DNA of 64,000 nt from Wolfiporia cocos (GCA_029448655.1 JACCLO010000002.1:3720001-3784000), one strand, 5' to 3'. Counted from the stretch's first letter, positions 25,355-36,991 are shown. Translations and numbers: made by a program. Notes: generated by a model from the letters alone, not told the origin.

Positions 25355-25555
25355 TTCAGTCAATTATCTTAATCTGCCAACTGCCCTTCGCTTAAGAAAT
25401 CGCAGTTGCGAGCTAGGTTTGCACGCAGATTAATCTGCTAACTGCGGCAGATTAATCTACTGTGACAATAAAATGGTACATCCCGGATTCGAACCAAGGA
25501 CCTTAGCGCAGATGAGAATAACACCATCGCAGCGTAATTAGTCAACTGAGCCATT
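25355..25555 (-). mobile_element. tRNA-derived SINE-like copy, left arm of an inverted pair
   Basis: Read on the minus strand, a perfect internal RNA polymerase III A box (TGGCTCAGTTG) is followed ~46 nt later by a perfect B box (GGTTCGAATCC). A ~120-bp tail follows, containing the 14-bp palindrome GCAGATTAATCTGC. The T-arm stem is weak, so this is not a working tRNA gene. The tail is identical to that of the right arm, while the tRNA-like heads have diverged. Confidence 0.7.
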
Positions 25556-25856
25556 GCGGCAACAGGTACCTGTGACCAATTAAAATATATATAACGCAAA
25601 TTTTACACACAATTTTCGCAAATCATCAAGGCAACTAACTGCTCCAACAAGCATACAGAAATCAATGATAGTGGTAGCTTGATTTACCATGCTTGACCTG
25701 GGGCAACTCACCATGGGAAAGCTGAATACACTGGAATCACAGGTCTTTAGAGGCAGATTCATTTGTATTTGTGTTATGGAAGATGTTAACCTGCGAAAAT
25801 GAAGTTTACAAAATACTCTATATATTGCTTAAAATGGGGGCAACACCAGTTGCACT

Positions 25857-26056
25857 GTAGCTCAGTTGGCTAATTATGCTGCGATGCTCTTATTCTCATC
25901 TGCACTAAGGTCCTTGGTTCGAATCCGGACTGTGCCATTTTATTGTCACAGTAGATTAATCTGCCGCAGTTAGCAGATTAATCTGCGTGCAAACCTAGCT
26001 CGCAACTGCGATTTCTTAAGCGAAGGGCAGTTGGCAGATTAAGATAATTGACTGAA
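25857..26056 (+). mobile_element. tRNA-derived SINE-like copy, right arm of an inverted pair
   Basis: On the plus strand, an A box (TAGCTCAGTTG) and a B box (GGTTCGAATCC) have the same spacing as in the left arm, and the same ~120-bp tail ends at ...ataattgactgaa. The two arms face each other across ~300 bp, so a transcript through both could fold into a ~200-bp hairpin. Confidence 0.7.
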
Positions 26057-27409
26057 ACTCTACCGAATTTATCAGTTGGTGCGGCACCCCGCGCGTTTTC
26101 GTTGTATTACATAATGGACTGGGACACCACCGTACCGATACAACAGCTCACCTCTCATCTTGGTAGTACATGAGGAGTCGAGGATGTATGTTGTCAACCT
26201 CTTCCAGTCCCCGTCACGGTCACATCATTACTGAAGCTGAACAGGCACGAGGCACTGACAACGCTCGGCTCACACAATTTCCTTACAGACACATCAGACT
26301 ACTTCAAGTGGCCCAGATGTAACGGATAATCCAGACATTGCGATTGCTCTTTCAGTGATGCAGCCAGTTTCAGCTAATGCGAGAGTAAGAACACGACACA
26401 ACTTCTTGGATGTGTCGACAAAAAGGGAACTATCACTATCTGCGTTTGATGGATGTAGTACTACCGTGTGGCGCGGCGCGACGCCTCCGCGTAGCGTTGC
26501 AGTGGACGCCACGAAGGGTGGTTTCCTTGTGAACGCGACTTCTGGAAACGCGTAGTGTCATCATTGTTACTCCCCTGTTGGATATTACACAACACTATCG
26601 AAAATGCTGCTCAGGTCTTCTCTTAGAAAGAGCCTCTCCGATGACTTTGACTTACACAACATATCTGCTTGTAACGAAAGTGCTCTTCTAATACACAGCA
26701 CAGTGTATAAGTGGTCCTCGGTACACTAACAGCAGAAGCTCATCCTTCGACCTCAGTCCTAAAGCCATGACCTTAATCATGTTGCGCGCACATACTATAT
26801 GGTAATTTAGCTGTGTCTGGACTCTGTTTCGAGTCGTGTGGCCGTGATACCGTGTGACTTAGACCAGATAAGTATTCATGAGCGTTGATACATATGCGAT
26901 ACGTTAGACACCTGTTTTTCTGTAGCTGAACATGGAATGCGTACCACGCAGAATCGTGACATTGCCGCGGGCGCTTGTCGAATATCCGCGCGATCGCGAC
27001 GACACAAACTAATTGGGAGACATTTTCATTTAACAGTAGCAGAGTAGCTAGAATTGATTGGCATTGAATATATGAGCCATCTCCTTAAGAGACGAGTCTC
27101 ATTCAAACTTCCTCGTATGGCGTGTATACTCTATTGGATGTGCATGAAATGTTTATGCAGCCGAGACCGCGACATGCTCAGATCTGCACTCATAGTAATC
27201 CGAGCTGCTATGCCAAGGACTACAGGATTCCTCTACCGCGGTTTCGGTTCCACCCTTAGCGTATATGATAGTACCCCACGCAGAGCGCTTTCCAAAACAA
27301 GCAAACGCCAAACACCCACCAACAGCGCGCCGAACGGAGAACGCGACTGCACGGCGCCGCCTCGGGGTCGATCAGCGAAAGCACCTCCAAAAGCCTGCTT
27401 GATGTCCCG

Positions 27410-28995
27410 ATGAACACACCACCAGCCTCTCTGCGCGACTTTTACGCGACACCCTCGGCGACGTGGTCCTTCGTCCCCCCGCCGCTCGCGGCCTCCGAAA
27501 ACAGCAGCACGGCCGTCTACGCGCCCGCCCCCGCGGCGGCGGCGGCGGCGTACGAATGGACGACGCGCACGCAGCCGCACCCGCTCCTGCAGCTCGCCGC
27601 GGCGTGGGACGACCCCGGCGGCGGGCTCGACGTGTCGCTCGTCGCGCGGGGCGCCCTCGCCGCGGCGCTCATGCGCTACGCGACGACCGCGCTCGCGATG
27701 CCGTGGGAGGTCGGCCGCCTGCTGCTCCAGGTGCAGTGGGTCCCGCGCGACGCGGGTGCCGCGCCGCCCGGCGCGGTGCTCGCGACCGACCCTGTCGCCG
27801 ACGAGGATGCCGAGGTACGCCCCGTCGTCTGCCCCCGCCGCCGCCGCCACCGTGTCCGCCCCCCGCACCCGTTTCACTGATGCGCAGGGCCCCCGGTCTC
27901 CCCTTTTATGCAGCTCAGCGACTCGTCAGATAATGACGCATACTTTGCGGACCCGAGCAAGCTGGAGCGGGAGCGAGACGCGCCGCCGCGGCGTGCGGAC
28001 GACCGCGGATACGTGGTGCGGCAGTCGGTGCTGGAGGAGGGGATGACGCCCGAGTATGTGATCCCCGTCGGGCGCGCGGACGGGACGTGGGGCATGATGA
28101 AGCAGCTCGGGCGGCTGCGCGCGGAGGGCTGGCTCTCGCTCTGGAAAGGTGCGCGGCGCGGCTGCTCGCAGATGCGCGCGGGATCTGACGCCTCGCAGGC
28201 CTGCTCACATCGACGGTGACGAACGCGCTCTTCGCGGGGGTGCAGCCCGCGTGCCACGGCGTGCTGCAGGCGGTGCTCCCCGCGCCGTCGCCGGCGACGG
28301 CGTTCCTCCTCCCCGTCGCCTCGCACGTGCTCACGACCGTGCTCCTCTCCCCGCTCGACCTCGTGCGCACGCGCCTGATCGTGCAGTCCGCGCACCCGCG
28401 GCACGCGCGCTACTCGGGCCCGCTCGACGCGCTGCGCCAGATCCTCGCGGAGGAGGGCGGCCTGCGCGGCGTGTACCTGCACCCGCACCTGCTCCTCCCG
28501 ACGCTGCTCGACGGGACGGCGCGCGCGCTCGTCGCGCTCGCGCTCCCGCACGTCCTCGGCGCGCACCTCGGGCTGAGCGGCGGCGACGGCGAGGCGCACC
28601 CCGTCGCGGAGCTGCTCGCGGACTGCGTGGGGCAGCTCGCGACGCTGCCGATCGAGACGGTGCGGCGGCGGCTGCAGGTGCAGGTGCGCGGGACGGCGGC
28701 GGCGCTGCGGGCGTGCGTCGAGCTGCGGCCTCGGCCGTACAACGGCGTCGTGGACGCGCTGTGGCACATCATCACAGAGGAGCGCTCGGACCTGCCGATC
28801 AAGCCGCGGCGGGCGGGCAAGGGCAAGGGGCGGGCGGGCGAGGAGGAGCGGGAGGAGGGCGAGAGCTGGCTGAGGAGCACGGGCATCGGGCAGCTCTACC
28901 GCGGGCTCGGCCTGAAGATGTCGGTGAGCGCGATGGTGTTTGTGTTTGCGCTCTTTGGGGGCGACGACGCGGATGCGGGCTGGACGGAGCTGTGA
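27410..28995 (+). CDS. ugo1: Mitochondrial carrier-like protein, probable Ugo1 (mitochondrial fusion), 478 residues
   Basis: Exons 27410-27814, 27914-28148 and 28199-28995 join in phase. The C-terminal half has carrier-type signatures in degenerate form: S-P-L-D-L-V-R-T-R-L near the middle (PxD/ExxR/K motif) and L-P-I-E-T-V-R-R-R-L later, plus Y-R-G-L-G-L-K-M at the end. The N-terminal third is Ala-rich with a polar linker, unlike transport carriers of ~300 residues. This layout fits fungal Ugo1 (relative of SLC25A46), an outer mitochondrial membrane protein that links Fzo1 and Mgm1 in fusion. Assignment to Ugo1 rather than another atypical carrier is inference from length and layout. GC content is strongly raised here, and alanine- and arginine-rich codons dominate. 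It converges with the Myb/zinc-finger gene. Confidence 0.75.
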
Positions 28996-29427
28996 CGAAA
29001 CGGGACTAATCTAATTGCACATTGTACGTACACATCGCAGCTATCCGCCTGTGGCACACCCTGCGAACTGTGGCACGCGCCTCCGTGGGATCGAGATCAG
29101 ATTCCGGCGATGGATAACTTTCGCAAACGTCAAACAGCATCTGCCATCTCCCAGCATCGAAGCGCGGCGTTTCGAGGCGCAGCCGACGTCGCACGACAAC
29201 TGTCAGCGTCGGGTGTGGCGGTCGATGGGAACGCGGCGCGCCGACGTCCACATCCGACTGATCGAGATCCGATGCCGCAACGGAGACCATGCAACACGTC
29301 AGCGAGCAGCATCTGCCATTCGACGCTGCGCGTGCTTCTCTGCGCTTCTGTTGCACGTATTCGTGGCTGCATTCATCTGTCAGGGAGCGCCACATCATCG
29401 CTGGCATCAGCGACGACGCGCGCACGC

Positions 29428-31540
29428 TCATGCCCTGGCTGCCTTCTCGGCCATCTTGCGCGCCAGCGCCGGCGGGATCACCGCCAGCTGCACCGGCACC
29501 TGCTCCGGGTGGCCCTGTCCCCGGTGTCAGTATTCCGCTGACGTCCGTGCGCTGGCTGGGTCACGACGCACATGTGCTAGGTGATATTGCAGCCCGGCGA
29601 GCTGCTTGTACTGTTTGCCGCACCCCGCGCGCGGACATGGGAACGTCTTGCGCGTCTTCGGCGCTGTGGCGGCTGCTATGACACTTGAGCTGTCGGTGGT
29701 GGCAGCAGGCGGGGGTGTCATGGTGGACAGCGCCTGCTGAAAGTGTGTCTTTGACCTGCGTGATCACCATCAGAACAGCAAATTCTTCATAAGACCATAA
29801 TGGAAGACAGACATCTGCAGATGGTACTGGAGGCCGTTGATGCTCTGTGGTGGTCGCTGATCAGCATGTGGCCTATTATAGCGGCGCTAATGTCATCTCC
29901 CACCTTCCAGCTCTTCTTGCAGCCTGCCAGCCCGCATCGGAACGGCGTGCTGCCGCCCATATCGTCCACATGCTCCATCTTGTTGTGGTTTAGGAGTTCC
30001 TTGGAGGTGGCGTAGCACGCGCTGCTCGCCGAGGCATCCGCCGGCCAGCACCTGGGGTGCCCACACGCGTATGCGGGCACGCTGGGGTTGCAGAAGCATG
30101 GGGTGAGCCCGCATGCGGTGGCGCATATATCGAAGAAGCACCCACTCGTCCGTGGCACGGAGGTACAGCGATAGCACCGGCACCTGCCCGTGCTTGTGAT
30201 ATCGCCTTCGCGGGGCCATCTGCCGCGCCTTCTCTTCGGCCGTGCGGTAGTGTCTCGCTGATGACGCGCGGTGCGCTGCGCTGCTGCTCCGCCCGCTGTC
30301 GTCCGTATCAGTGGTGGCGCTGACAGCGGAGGCCGGTGGTGGAATGGATGGCGCCGGGTTGGGCTGTGGAGACCCGCGCGGAGACGAGCCTGGGAGTGTA
30401 GACGTACTCGTCGCCGCCGTGACATCTTCGTGGACCGGTGGGGCGTAGCTGTGATCTCTTTGCTCCGGAACAGCTGTAGTCGTGGGCGATGCATGATCGA
30501 TGACGTTTCGTTGGGCATTATTGGGGATCTCGGCGGAGGCGGATATGGCTGCGAGTTGGGGATCAATGACACTGGCTTCGTGTTCGGGAGAGAAAGGCGG
30601 AGTTTGTGTATGACAGAGTGAATAATCTATGTCTGCGGACATATGATCTACTGGCGGGAATGGCTCGTACTGATACGGCTCGCCTGGAGGAGGCGCGCTT
30701 TGGTCCATGGCATATGCATTCATCGAGGGGCCCGGACTGAAGTATGCATTATCTGCGACGAGACCAGGAGTATATCCGGAAAAGCTGGATCCCGGGGCAT
30801 CCGCACCGTAAGGAAGACCGGGAGGATCCCAGAACTGCGGGGGGTGCGAAGGACCGGCCCACACAGCTTGCGCTGGCTCAGAGGGCTGCCGGGGGGCGTC
30901 CGCAGGGGCGGCATCCGCCTCGCCATGCGACGCACCCTCGCGCGCGGCCATCGCCTTCTTCCTCTCCAGCATCCGCCACCTGCCGCCACCGGGGGGCATC
31001 TGCATCAGCGCACGGGGGCGCACGGCGAGGAGCGCACGCACCTGTTCCTGCACCCGAGCCCGCTGCGGCCGAGCTCGAGGCCGACGCGGCCCCAGCGGGG
31101 GCCGAGGCGCGCGTGGGCGGCGACGAGCGCGGCGTCCTCCGCGGCGGACCAGTCGCCACGGCGGAGGGCGGGGTCGAGCGCCTCGCGGTAGCGCTTCGAG
31201 CACGCGTCGTCCGTGCGCCCGGGGATGCCGCGCGCGATGGCGGCCCAGCGCGGGCCGTGCGCCGCGAGCAGCGCGCGCAGGCGCGCGTCCTCCTCCGGCG
31301 TCCACGCCGACTTTTTCACGGACGGCGAGAGCGAGTGCAGCCAGCGCTGCGGGCGGTCAGCGCGCGCGCCGCGGAGAGGGGGGGGCAGGGACGGACCTTG
31401 CGGCAGGCCTTGTTGGTGCGCCCCGGGACGGAGAGCGCGACGGTCTTCCAGTTGTCGTGCTCGCCGTGCGCGGCGACGGCCTCGGTGAGGAGGCGGTCCT
31501 CCTCGGGTGTCCAGGGCTTCCCGACTGCCCGCCCGTGCAT
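29428..31540 (-). CDS. Transcription factor with three Myb repeats and C-terminal C2H2 zinc fingers, 580 residues
   Basis: Exons 31540-31397, 31346-31042, 30979-30167, 30081-29904, 29844-29813, 29755-29572 and 29514-29428 join in phase. Repeat 1 (K-P-W-T-P-E-E-D...W-K-T-V-A), repeat 2 (S-A-W-T-P-E-E-D...R-W-A-A-I-A) and repeat 3 (G-D-W-S-A-A-E-D...R-W-G-R-V) are Myb/SANT helices. A Ser/Pro-rich middle follows. The C-terminus has zinc-finger units: C-x4-C...H-x4-H, then F-R-C-x4-C-K-K-S-W-K...G-L-Q-Y-H, then F-P-C-x4-C-G-K-Q-Y-K-Q-L-A-G-L-Q-Y-H...G-H. The last two resemble the SFP1/JAZF1 finger group. DNA binding in the nucleus is expected; targets are unknown. The intron at 30166-30082 is the least certain join, but it alone brings both halves into one frame. 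The ATG is 172 bp from that of Prp17 on the other strand. Confidence 0.8.
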
Positions 31541-31712
31541 CGCGCGTCGTGATTAGGTGCAGCTATGGGTGCATGTATGCGCCGTGTGTGCTGTGCAAGG
31601 GTTTCACGGGGGATTCGACAGCCGCGAGCGATCGCGGGCGCACGTGGCGCGGGCCACTTGGCCGCCCGCTGGCCCGGTTACGTAATCGCATCACTGCTTC
31701 GCTCTTGCGGCC
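31541..31712. promoter_or_regulatory. Compact bidirectional promoter region
   Basis: Only 172 bp separate the ATG codons of the Myb/zinc-finger gene (-) and Prp17 (+), so both promoters and 5' UTRs must fit here or overlap. The part at 31630-31690 is GC-rich with a near-palindromic GGGCCACTTGGCCGCCC stretch. No TATA box was seen. Confidence 0.5.
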
Positions 31713-33820
31713 ATGTCCCTCCTGCTTGGCTATTCCTCCGACGAAGACGATGTCGCCGCCGCCACCACCGATGTCTTTGGTCTGCAGTCGCTCCATGCTG
31801 CAAAGAAGCCGCGCGTAGACGAGCCCGCGCCCAGCACGTCCGGCGCTGCTCCTGCTCCCGCCGCTCAGAAGCTCACCGCGGCACCCGATGTGCTCGCCGA
31901 GGTGCGTGGCACGCTCCGCCTCCCGCCGCGTGCGCCGTCTGACCGCACGCACGCACGCCCCAGGACCCGCTGCACCAGACGTCGCTGGTGACGCGGCCGA
32001 CGGACACGCAGATGAACGTGAACATCCCGTACGCGGACCTGGCGCTGCCGGTGCAGGGCCCGGCGGACCCGTTCGGGGAGCGGCACCGCCTGCCCGCGCA
32101 GAACGCGCTCGCGGGGCACGTCGAGGAGCAGGCGATGTCCGAGCACGCGTTCCGCGAGCAGCACCTCACGCACGCGATCCTCGGCTACTCCGCGAACCCG
32201 TCCGTCGACCCCGCCGCGCCCGCGGTGCTCGGCGCGCTCGACGCCGCCCGCGCGCACGGGTTCGCGACGCTCGGCGCGCTCAGGGCGCCCCGCAGCGCGA
32301 AGAAGGCGCTCAAGCGCAAGCGCGGCCCCCGCGGCGACCTCGACGTCGTCGACGGCGACGGCGCGTACGCGGGCCCGTGGTCGCGCTGGGAGAGCGACGA
32401 GCCGGACGGGCTGCTGCTCGGCACGGAGGGCGAGGGCGAGGGTGCGGACGAAGAGGAGGAGGAGGAGGAAGAAGAGGAGGAGCCCGTGCAGGTGCGCAAG
32501 GCGAAGCCGAAGCGCGGCGCGCCCGGGCTCGAGTCGTCCGTGTTCCACGGCAAGTCGATGCACGACTACCAGGGGCGGACGTACATGCACCCGCCGGTGG
32601 CGGAGGCGCCGCAGATCCAGCAGGACGCGGGCGCGCAGGAGTGCTTCATCCCGAAGGTGTGCATCCATACCTGGACGGGACACACGCAGGGCGTGTCGGT
32701 CGTCCGCCTGTTCCCGGAGACGGGCCACCTGCTTCTCAGCGGCTCGATGGACACGAAGATCAAGGTGCGTGCGCCGCGCCGGGTGCCTGGGCGCGTGGGC
32801 TCATCCGTCGCAGCTCTGGGACGTGTATACTCACGGCAACTGCCTCCGCACGTTCCATGGTCACATGAAAGCCGTCAAGGACGTCACCTTCTCGAACGAC
32901 GGCCGCAGGTTCTTGTCGTGCGGGTATGACCGACAGATGAAGCTCTGGGACACCGAGACGGGGCAGTGCATCAAGCGGTTCAGCAACGGCAAGATCCCGT
33001 ACGTCGTCCGGTTCCACCCCGACGAGGACAAGCAGCACATATTCCTGGCGGGGATGTCGGACAAGAAGATTATCCAGGTGGGCGGTCCACGTGTGTCCGT
33101 GCGCCGCCGTGCTGATGGCGTCTGCCAGTACGACATGGATTCCGGGGAAATCACGCAGGAATACGACCAGCATCTGGGCCCGGTGAACACGATCACCTTC
33201 GTCGACGAGAACAGGCGTTTCGTGACAACGTCCGACGACAAAACCATCCGCGCGTGGGACTTTGACATCCCAGTGGTGATTAAGTATATCGCAGAGCCGC
33301 ACATGCACTCGATGCCGGCCGTCACGCTGCACCCGAGCAGTGAGTGCACAGCATCGCACCCGCCGCGCGCGCTCACACGGCACCGTGCTTCTGCCGACAG
33401 AAAAGTACTTTGCCGCGCAGTCGCTGGACAACCAGATCCTGGTGTACAGCACGGACAATTTCAGGCAGGCGCGCAACAAGCGCTTTGCCGGGCACTCGGT
33501 CGCGGGGTACGCGTGCCAGGTCGGCTTCTCGCCGGACGGCAAGTGGATCAGCAGCGGGGACGGGGAGGGCAACGTGGTGTTCTGGGAGTGGAAGACGGGG
33601 CGGATCAAGTCGCGCCTCAAGGCGCACTCGAAGGTCGTCATCGCGCACGAGTGGCTGCCGCACGAGACGGTGCGTCGCCGCGGTGAGAGGGCGTCCGCAG
33701 CAGCTGACGTGATTGTTTCAGTCCAAGGTCGTCACTGGCTCCTGGGACGGGCTGATCAAGCTCTGGGTGAGTCGGCCTGCGACCTGTCGGTGTGCATGTC
33801 TGACGGGTTTTCAGGACTGA
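31713..33820 (+). CDS. PRP17: Pre-mRNA splicing factor Prp17/Cdc40, WD40 protein, 594 residues
   Basis: Exons 31713-31901, 31964-32764, 32814-33077, 33129-33339, 33401-33669, 33722-33766 and 33815-33820 join in phase. The N-terminus holds the conserved N-V-N-I-P-Y-A-D-L block and a strongly acidic run. Next come G-R-T-Y-M-H-P-P and [13 protein letters not shown], which open the WD40 propeller. Repeats with G-H and W-D ends follow ([39 protein letters not shown]). Prp17 acts in the second catalytic step of splicing within the spliceosome. The last coding exon is only six bases: a GAC codon and the stop. The protein is at the family's normal length. Confidence 0.95.
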
Positions 33821-34830
33821 TGCCGGTGTGGCGTGTGCAATGCATTAAACTATTATGCTGCGGCGAGGGCTTTCGGCCCTTCGCCCATGCCCTATGTCCT
33901 ACGTACAGTACCCGACGAGGAAGCTGGCCCTCGCGACGGCTACGCCTGCGGGCCAATATATTCTCTGGGGCACACGCCGTGCGTGCGGTGGCCAGTAGGC
34001 AGATTGAGAACAGGCGGACAGCGCAGAGCGTGAGTGCGCGGGCAGACGGGTGGTCATGGGTAGGCGGAATGCCAAGAATAGACGCTGTGTGACAGCGGGT
34101 GATCGTCGACGATCGGGGCCGGCTGCGGTGTTTTGAAAATGCTGGCTAGCAACGCGTGGTGAACCAGGCGCTGGTGAACGCCAGAGCGCTCGGCCTTTGC
34201 TGTGCAGACAATTATGTGCGCGGCGGGTGGCGGCCACGCGGGCGAATGTCCGAAGCCGTCGGGGTGGCGGCCGCGCGCGCGACCGCGTCTGGGCTGTGCC
34301 GTGCATGGGCCCGAGCGCGCGGGCGGCGGATGCGCACATATGAGGCCCCGTTACGACAATCCGCGGATCGAGACGAGCGGCGGCGTGGCCCGTGCGTCAA
34401 TTCCGGGGCACTCCTGCTGCCACAACGGGGGTTATCTTTTGTGAGAAGGCCTGAGATTCAATTCACCGGCATGATGCCCCACAGCCGCCTGCCGCCCAGC
34501 AGTCTCTGCCCTGGCCCTGGAGCCCTCCCTTGGACCGCCCCTGGACCCGGAGTCTCCTCTGGCATTCCTCGCAGCCACCGGTGCGCGGTGTGCTGCTGAG
34601 ACATCACGGCCTCGTCCACCATCCAGGGCGGCAACAGGACTGCGTGCCTTGAGAGAAGCGCGTGGCGTGGCGTCCACACGCAATCGGGCGACAATCTCAG
34701 GAGGGCCGTCGCACGTGCCAAGGGATGCGTTGCCCCTGGCGCAAGCTCCGTCATATCTTCACTATCTCTTTTATACCCTCCGTCTCCGCTCGCTCGGCCA
34801 CCGCCTGTCCTTCCCCACATCGCCAACACC
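33821..34830. other. Intergenic region upstream of the small secreted peptide gene
   Basis: About 1 kb, GC-rich, with no recognised gene. A TATA-like TTTTATA lies at about 34768-34774, roughly 60 bp before the peptide ATG at 34831, followed by a pyrimidine-rich tract (ccctccgtctccgct), both common in strongly expressed fungal promoters. Confidence 0.5.
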
Positions 34831-35099
34831 ATGCGCACCTCCTGGTTTTCCGTCCTCTCGCTCGCTCTCCTCCTGCGCTTCGTCGCGGCCGCCCCCGTCA
34901 GTGCCTCTGCCCCTGCTCGTTTCCTGTTCGGCTGACACGCCCGCTCTGTAGGTCGCAGCTCCCGCCCTGGCGGTCCGCGACACACCCGAGGCGCGCGACG
35001 CCCTCCAGGAGGTCAGTCCGTCCCCTCTTCGCTCGCCGCCCCGCTCACGCCCGTCGTCCCCAGCGTCAAGACAACTGGGGCGAACCCACCAGCTGGTGA
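34831..35099 (+). CDS. Small predicted secreted peptide precursor, 53 residues, three exons
   Basis: Exons 34831-34896, 34952-35011 and 35064-35099 have lengths divisible by three (66, 60 and 36 bases) and GTCAGT donors in both introns. Exon 1 encodes a classic signal peptide: basic residue near the start, a Leu-rich core, then A-A-A-P for cleavage near residue 21. Exon 2 encodes an Ala/Arg/Glu-rich linker with single Arg residues (V-R-D-T-P-E-A-R-D). Exon 3 encodes a short Trp-rich end, R-Q-D-N-W-G-E-P-T-S-W, then stop. It has no CAAX box, so it is not a lipopeptide pheromone of the mating-type class. Two matched introns, a signal peptide and a TATA-like box argue that it is real. Function is unknown; a secreted signalling or antimicrobial-like peptide is only a guess. 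Confidence 0.6.
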
Positions 35100-36983
35100 T
35101 TTGCGCAAAACGATCTGCTCGCCTTCTGTGTGATATACGGACAAGTGCGTCCGCATCTTGCCGCCCGCCGTGCGTGCTGACCCGTGCTCGGCAGTCTGCC
35201 CCGTTACATACCGCACCCGATATCCACCATCTCTCGTCCCGGCTCGGTCTTGTTGCGGGCTGGACACGGCCTGCTGCGCCAGTGTCGCTACGTTCTTTTG
35301 ACTGCCTGACTTATTCCCTTCACGTTCCATTGGTGTACCCCTAGTGTGTATCTATCTTACTTAGGCCTACTGCGGCACGTCGTGCCCCGCGTCGCCCGGA
35401 ATGCATCTGCTTGCTGGCGCGACCGTCGACAGCGTGTGAGGCGTGGGTCCGCCAGGCACCCAGCCACTTGGTTTACCAGGCACGGCGTTCGGCTACTTGC
35501 GCGCCGGCTTGGCCCAGGCTCCGTCGTGCGACTGGCCTGCCGCATGTAAGGCAATCGAGCGATACCGTCATCCGTCCACATGCACCCCGCGCAGCCTTGT
35601 GCACCCAGTCCCGCGACCGTGCACCCACGGAATGGCGCCATAATGCCTCCGGCGAACGCGCCACAGCGAGCGCTCGCGCTCGCGCAGCTCTCCCCAGCGC
35701 CGACGTGCCCCTGCGCGATGGGGTTAGACCCCACCGGGCGGTGCTGCGAGCACGGATTGATGTGGTCCGCGCGACGCGCGCAGCGACCGCCTGTGCGTTC
35801 CGGCACGTATCACCTCGCTGACAGATCCCTGCTGCTTCCCAGCGGTGCGCGCCCATGTGTATTGAAATGCGGTCTGTATAGGCGTCCTAACAGAGCTCGC
35901 GCATCTCACCGATCGCATCAAAGTCCGCAGCTTCTGCTATGATTCGTGCCTCTTTGCACGAGCGGCGCCGCTGTACCGCCGAGAGACGCAGGTGTCGGCG
36001 GGGGGCTGCGATGCTGACTCGGCGTAGCCGAGTAATGAGCGTTATGGCGCGGACGGATTCGTTCCGCGCTAGCGTGCGGCTTAGTCGTGACACGAAATTG
36101 CCCTGGAATGGTATCAAGAATGGTGGCGCGAATTAGTGGCAGATGGTGACATGCCCGCCATGGAAAGCGCACGCTGATTCAGTGAAGTGGATGCGGGCCG
36201 GTGTGAGACTCTAGGAATTGCTGGGGTGTCTTGTGCGCATACGTTGAGGCCCACACTGTAATCACGTTGCTGTGCGTAGGGAGACATGCTGGCGGCGAAT
36301 GGATGTCGGTACACTGGCATTGGACGGTGCACAGAAGATAAAATCAGATAGCCGGATGTCATAACTGGTTCTACATATTAGTGGACACGTATTAGCCTGG
36401 CTGCGTTGACGACCTTGGCCTCGAGATCTAGTTCCCCTCACCTTAGAATTGCAGGCACGGCCCGTACTATCACTGGCCAGCTCCATTCCCTCTAATTCAA
36501 AAATTATGAGAGCTCGTAAACTATGACTGTGTTAGTTCGTATCAAGTCAGACTTTAAAAAACTTTAGTAGATGAGGAGAAAAAAATCAAACAATGTCGAT
36601 GAGACTATCAGAATTATTGATGGGCTTCGGCTCAGTCTTCAACTTGACGAAATCCTTCAAAAATCATAATGAGATCATTATGAGTCTTCTGAGACTTGAC
36701 ATATTATTCCCCGAGGGGAAGTTTGTGTCCATATAGAGAGGCAGATTGCAGTCAAAGGGCAAATTTGAACTCAGCTTCCCGCTGATCATGGCATGGTGAT
36801 GCCGACCGCGACCGGCTGCAGCAGTATCGGATCAGACGAGATGAGGTCTGAATCAATCCTGTTGGCAGGCGAGAACGTCATCCTTGTGCAGTCGAGGGTC
36901 AATGTTTCACATCGAAGAGTACATTCAGAATGCTATTCATCATATACAATCTACTGGGGCTAAGAATATCAAGGCTGTCGCTT
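35100..36983. other. Region without a recognised gene, turning AT-rich
   Basis: The first ~1.2 kb is GC-rich with overlapping open frames in several frames and no known domain, as expected by chance at this composition. From about 36.5 kb the sequence becomes AT-rich with few open frames, marking entry into the transposon island. Nothing further could be supported. Confidence 0.45.
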
Positions 36984-36991
36984 CTTAATCC

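Larger units (their letters stand above)
22791..27409. other. Long gene-poor region
   Basis: About 4.6 kb without a recognised gene. Open frames are short, lie in several frames at once and show no known domain. The only clear structure is the inverted pair of tRNA-derived SINE-like copies at 25355-26056. A small inverted repeat around GGATATCC lies near 24510-24580. The stretch before 27410 should contain the promoter of the carrier gene. Confidence 0.5.

Noticed and set aside
25461..25560. Possible functional tRNA gene
   Set aside because: The A and B boxes are perfect, but the T-arm and acceptor stems do not pair and the copy is repeated with a shared tail, so it is SINE-like.
25355..26056. 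CRISPR-like or hairpin array
   Set aside because: There are only two inverted copies and no regularly spaced short repeats; the host is a eukaryote.
27874..28767. Arg- and His-rich minus-strand frame opposite the carrier gene
   Set aside because: High GC opens frames on both strands here. Only the plus-strand frame shows carrier motifs and matched introns.
34831..35099. Mating pheromone precursor
   Set aside because: It has no C-terminal CAAX box, and no pheromone receptor gene lies nearby; it also has a signal peptide, which those precursors lack.
35411..35942. Several overlapping 100-140-codon frames
   Set aside because: Frames are open on both strands at the same place in GC-rich DNA with no motif, so none can be preferred.
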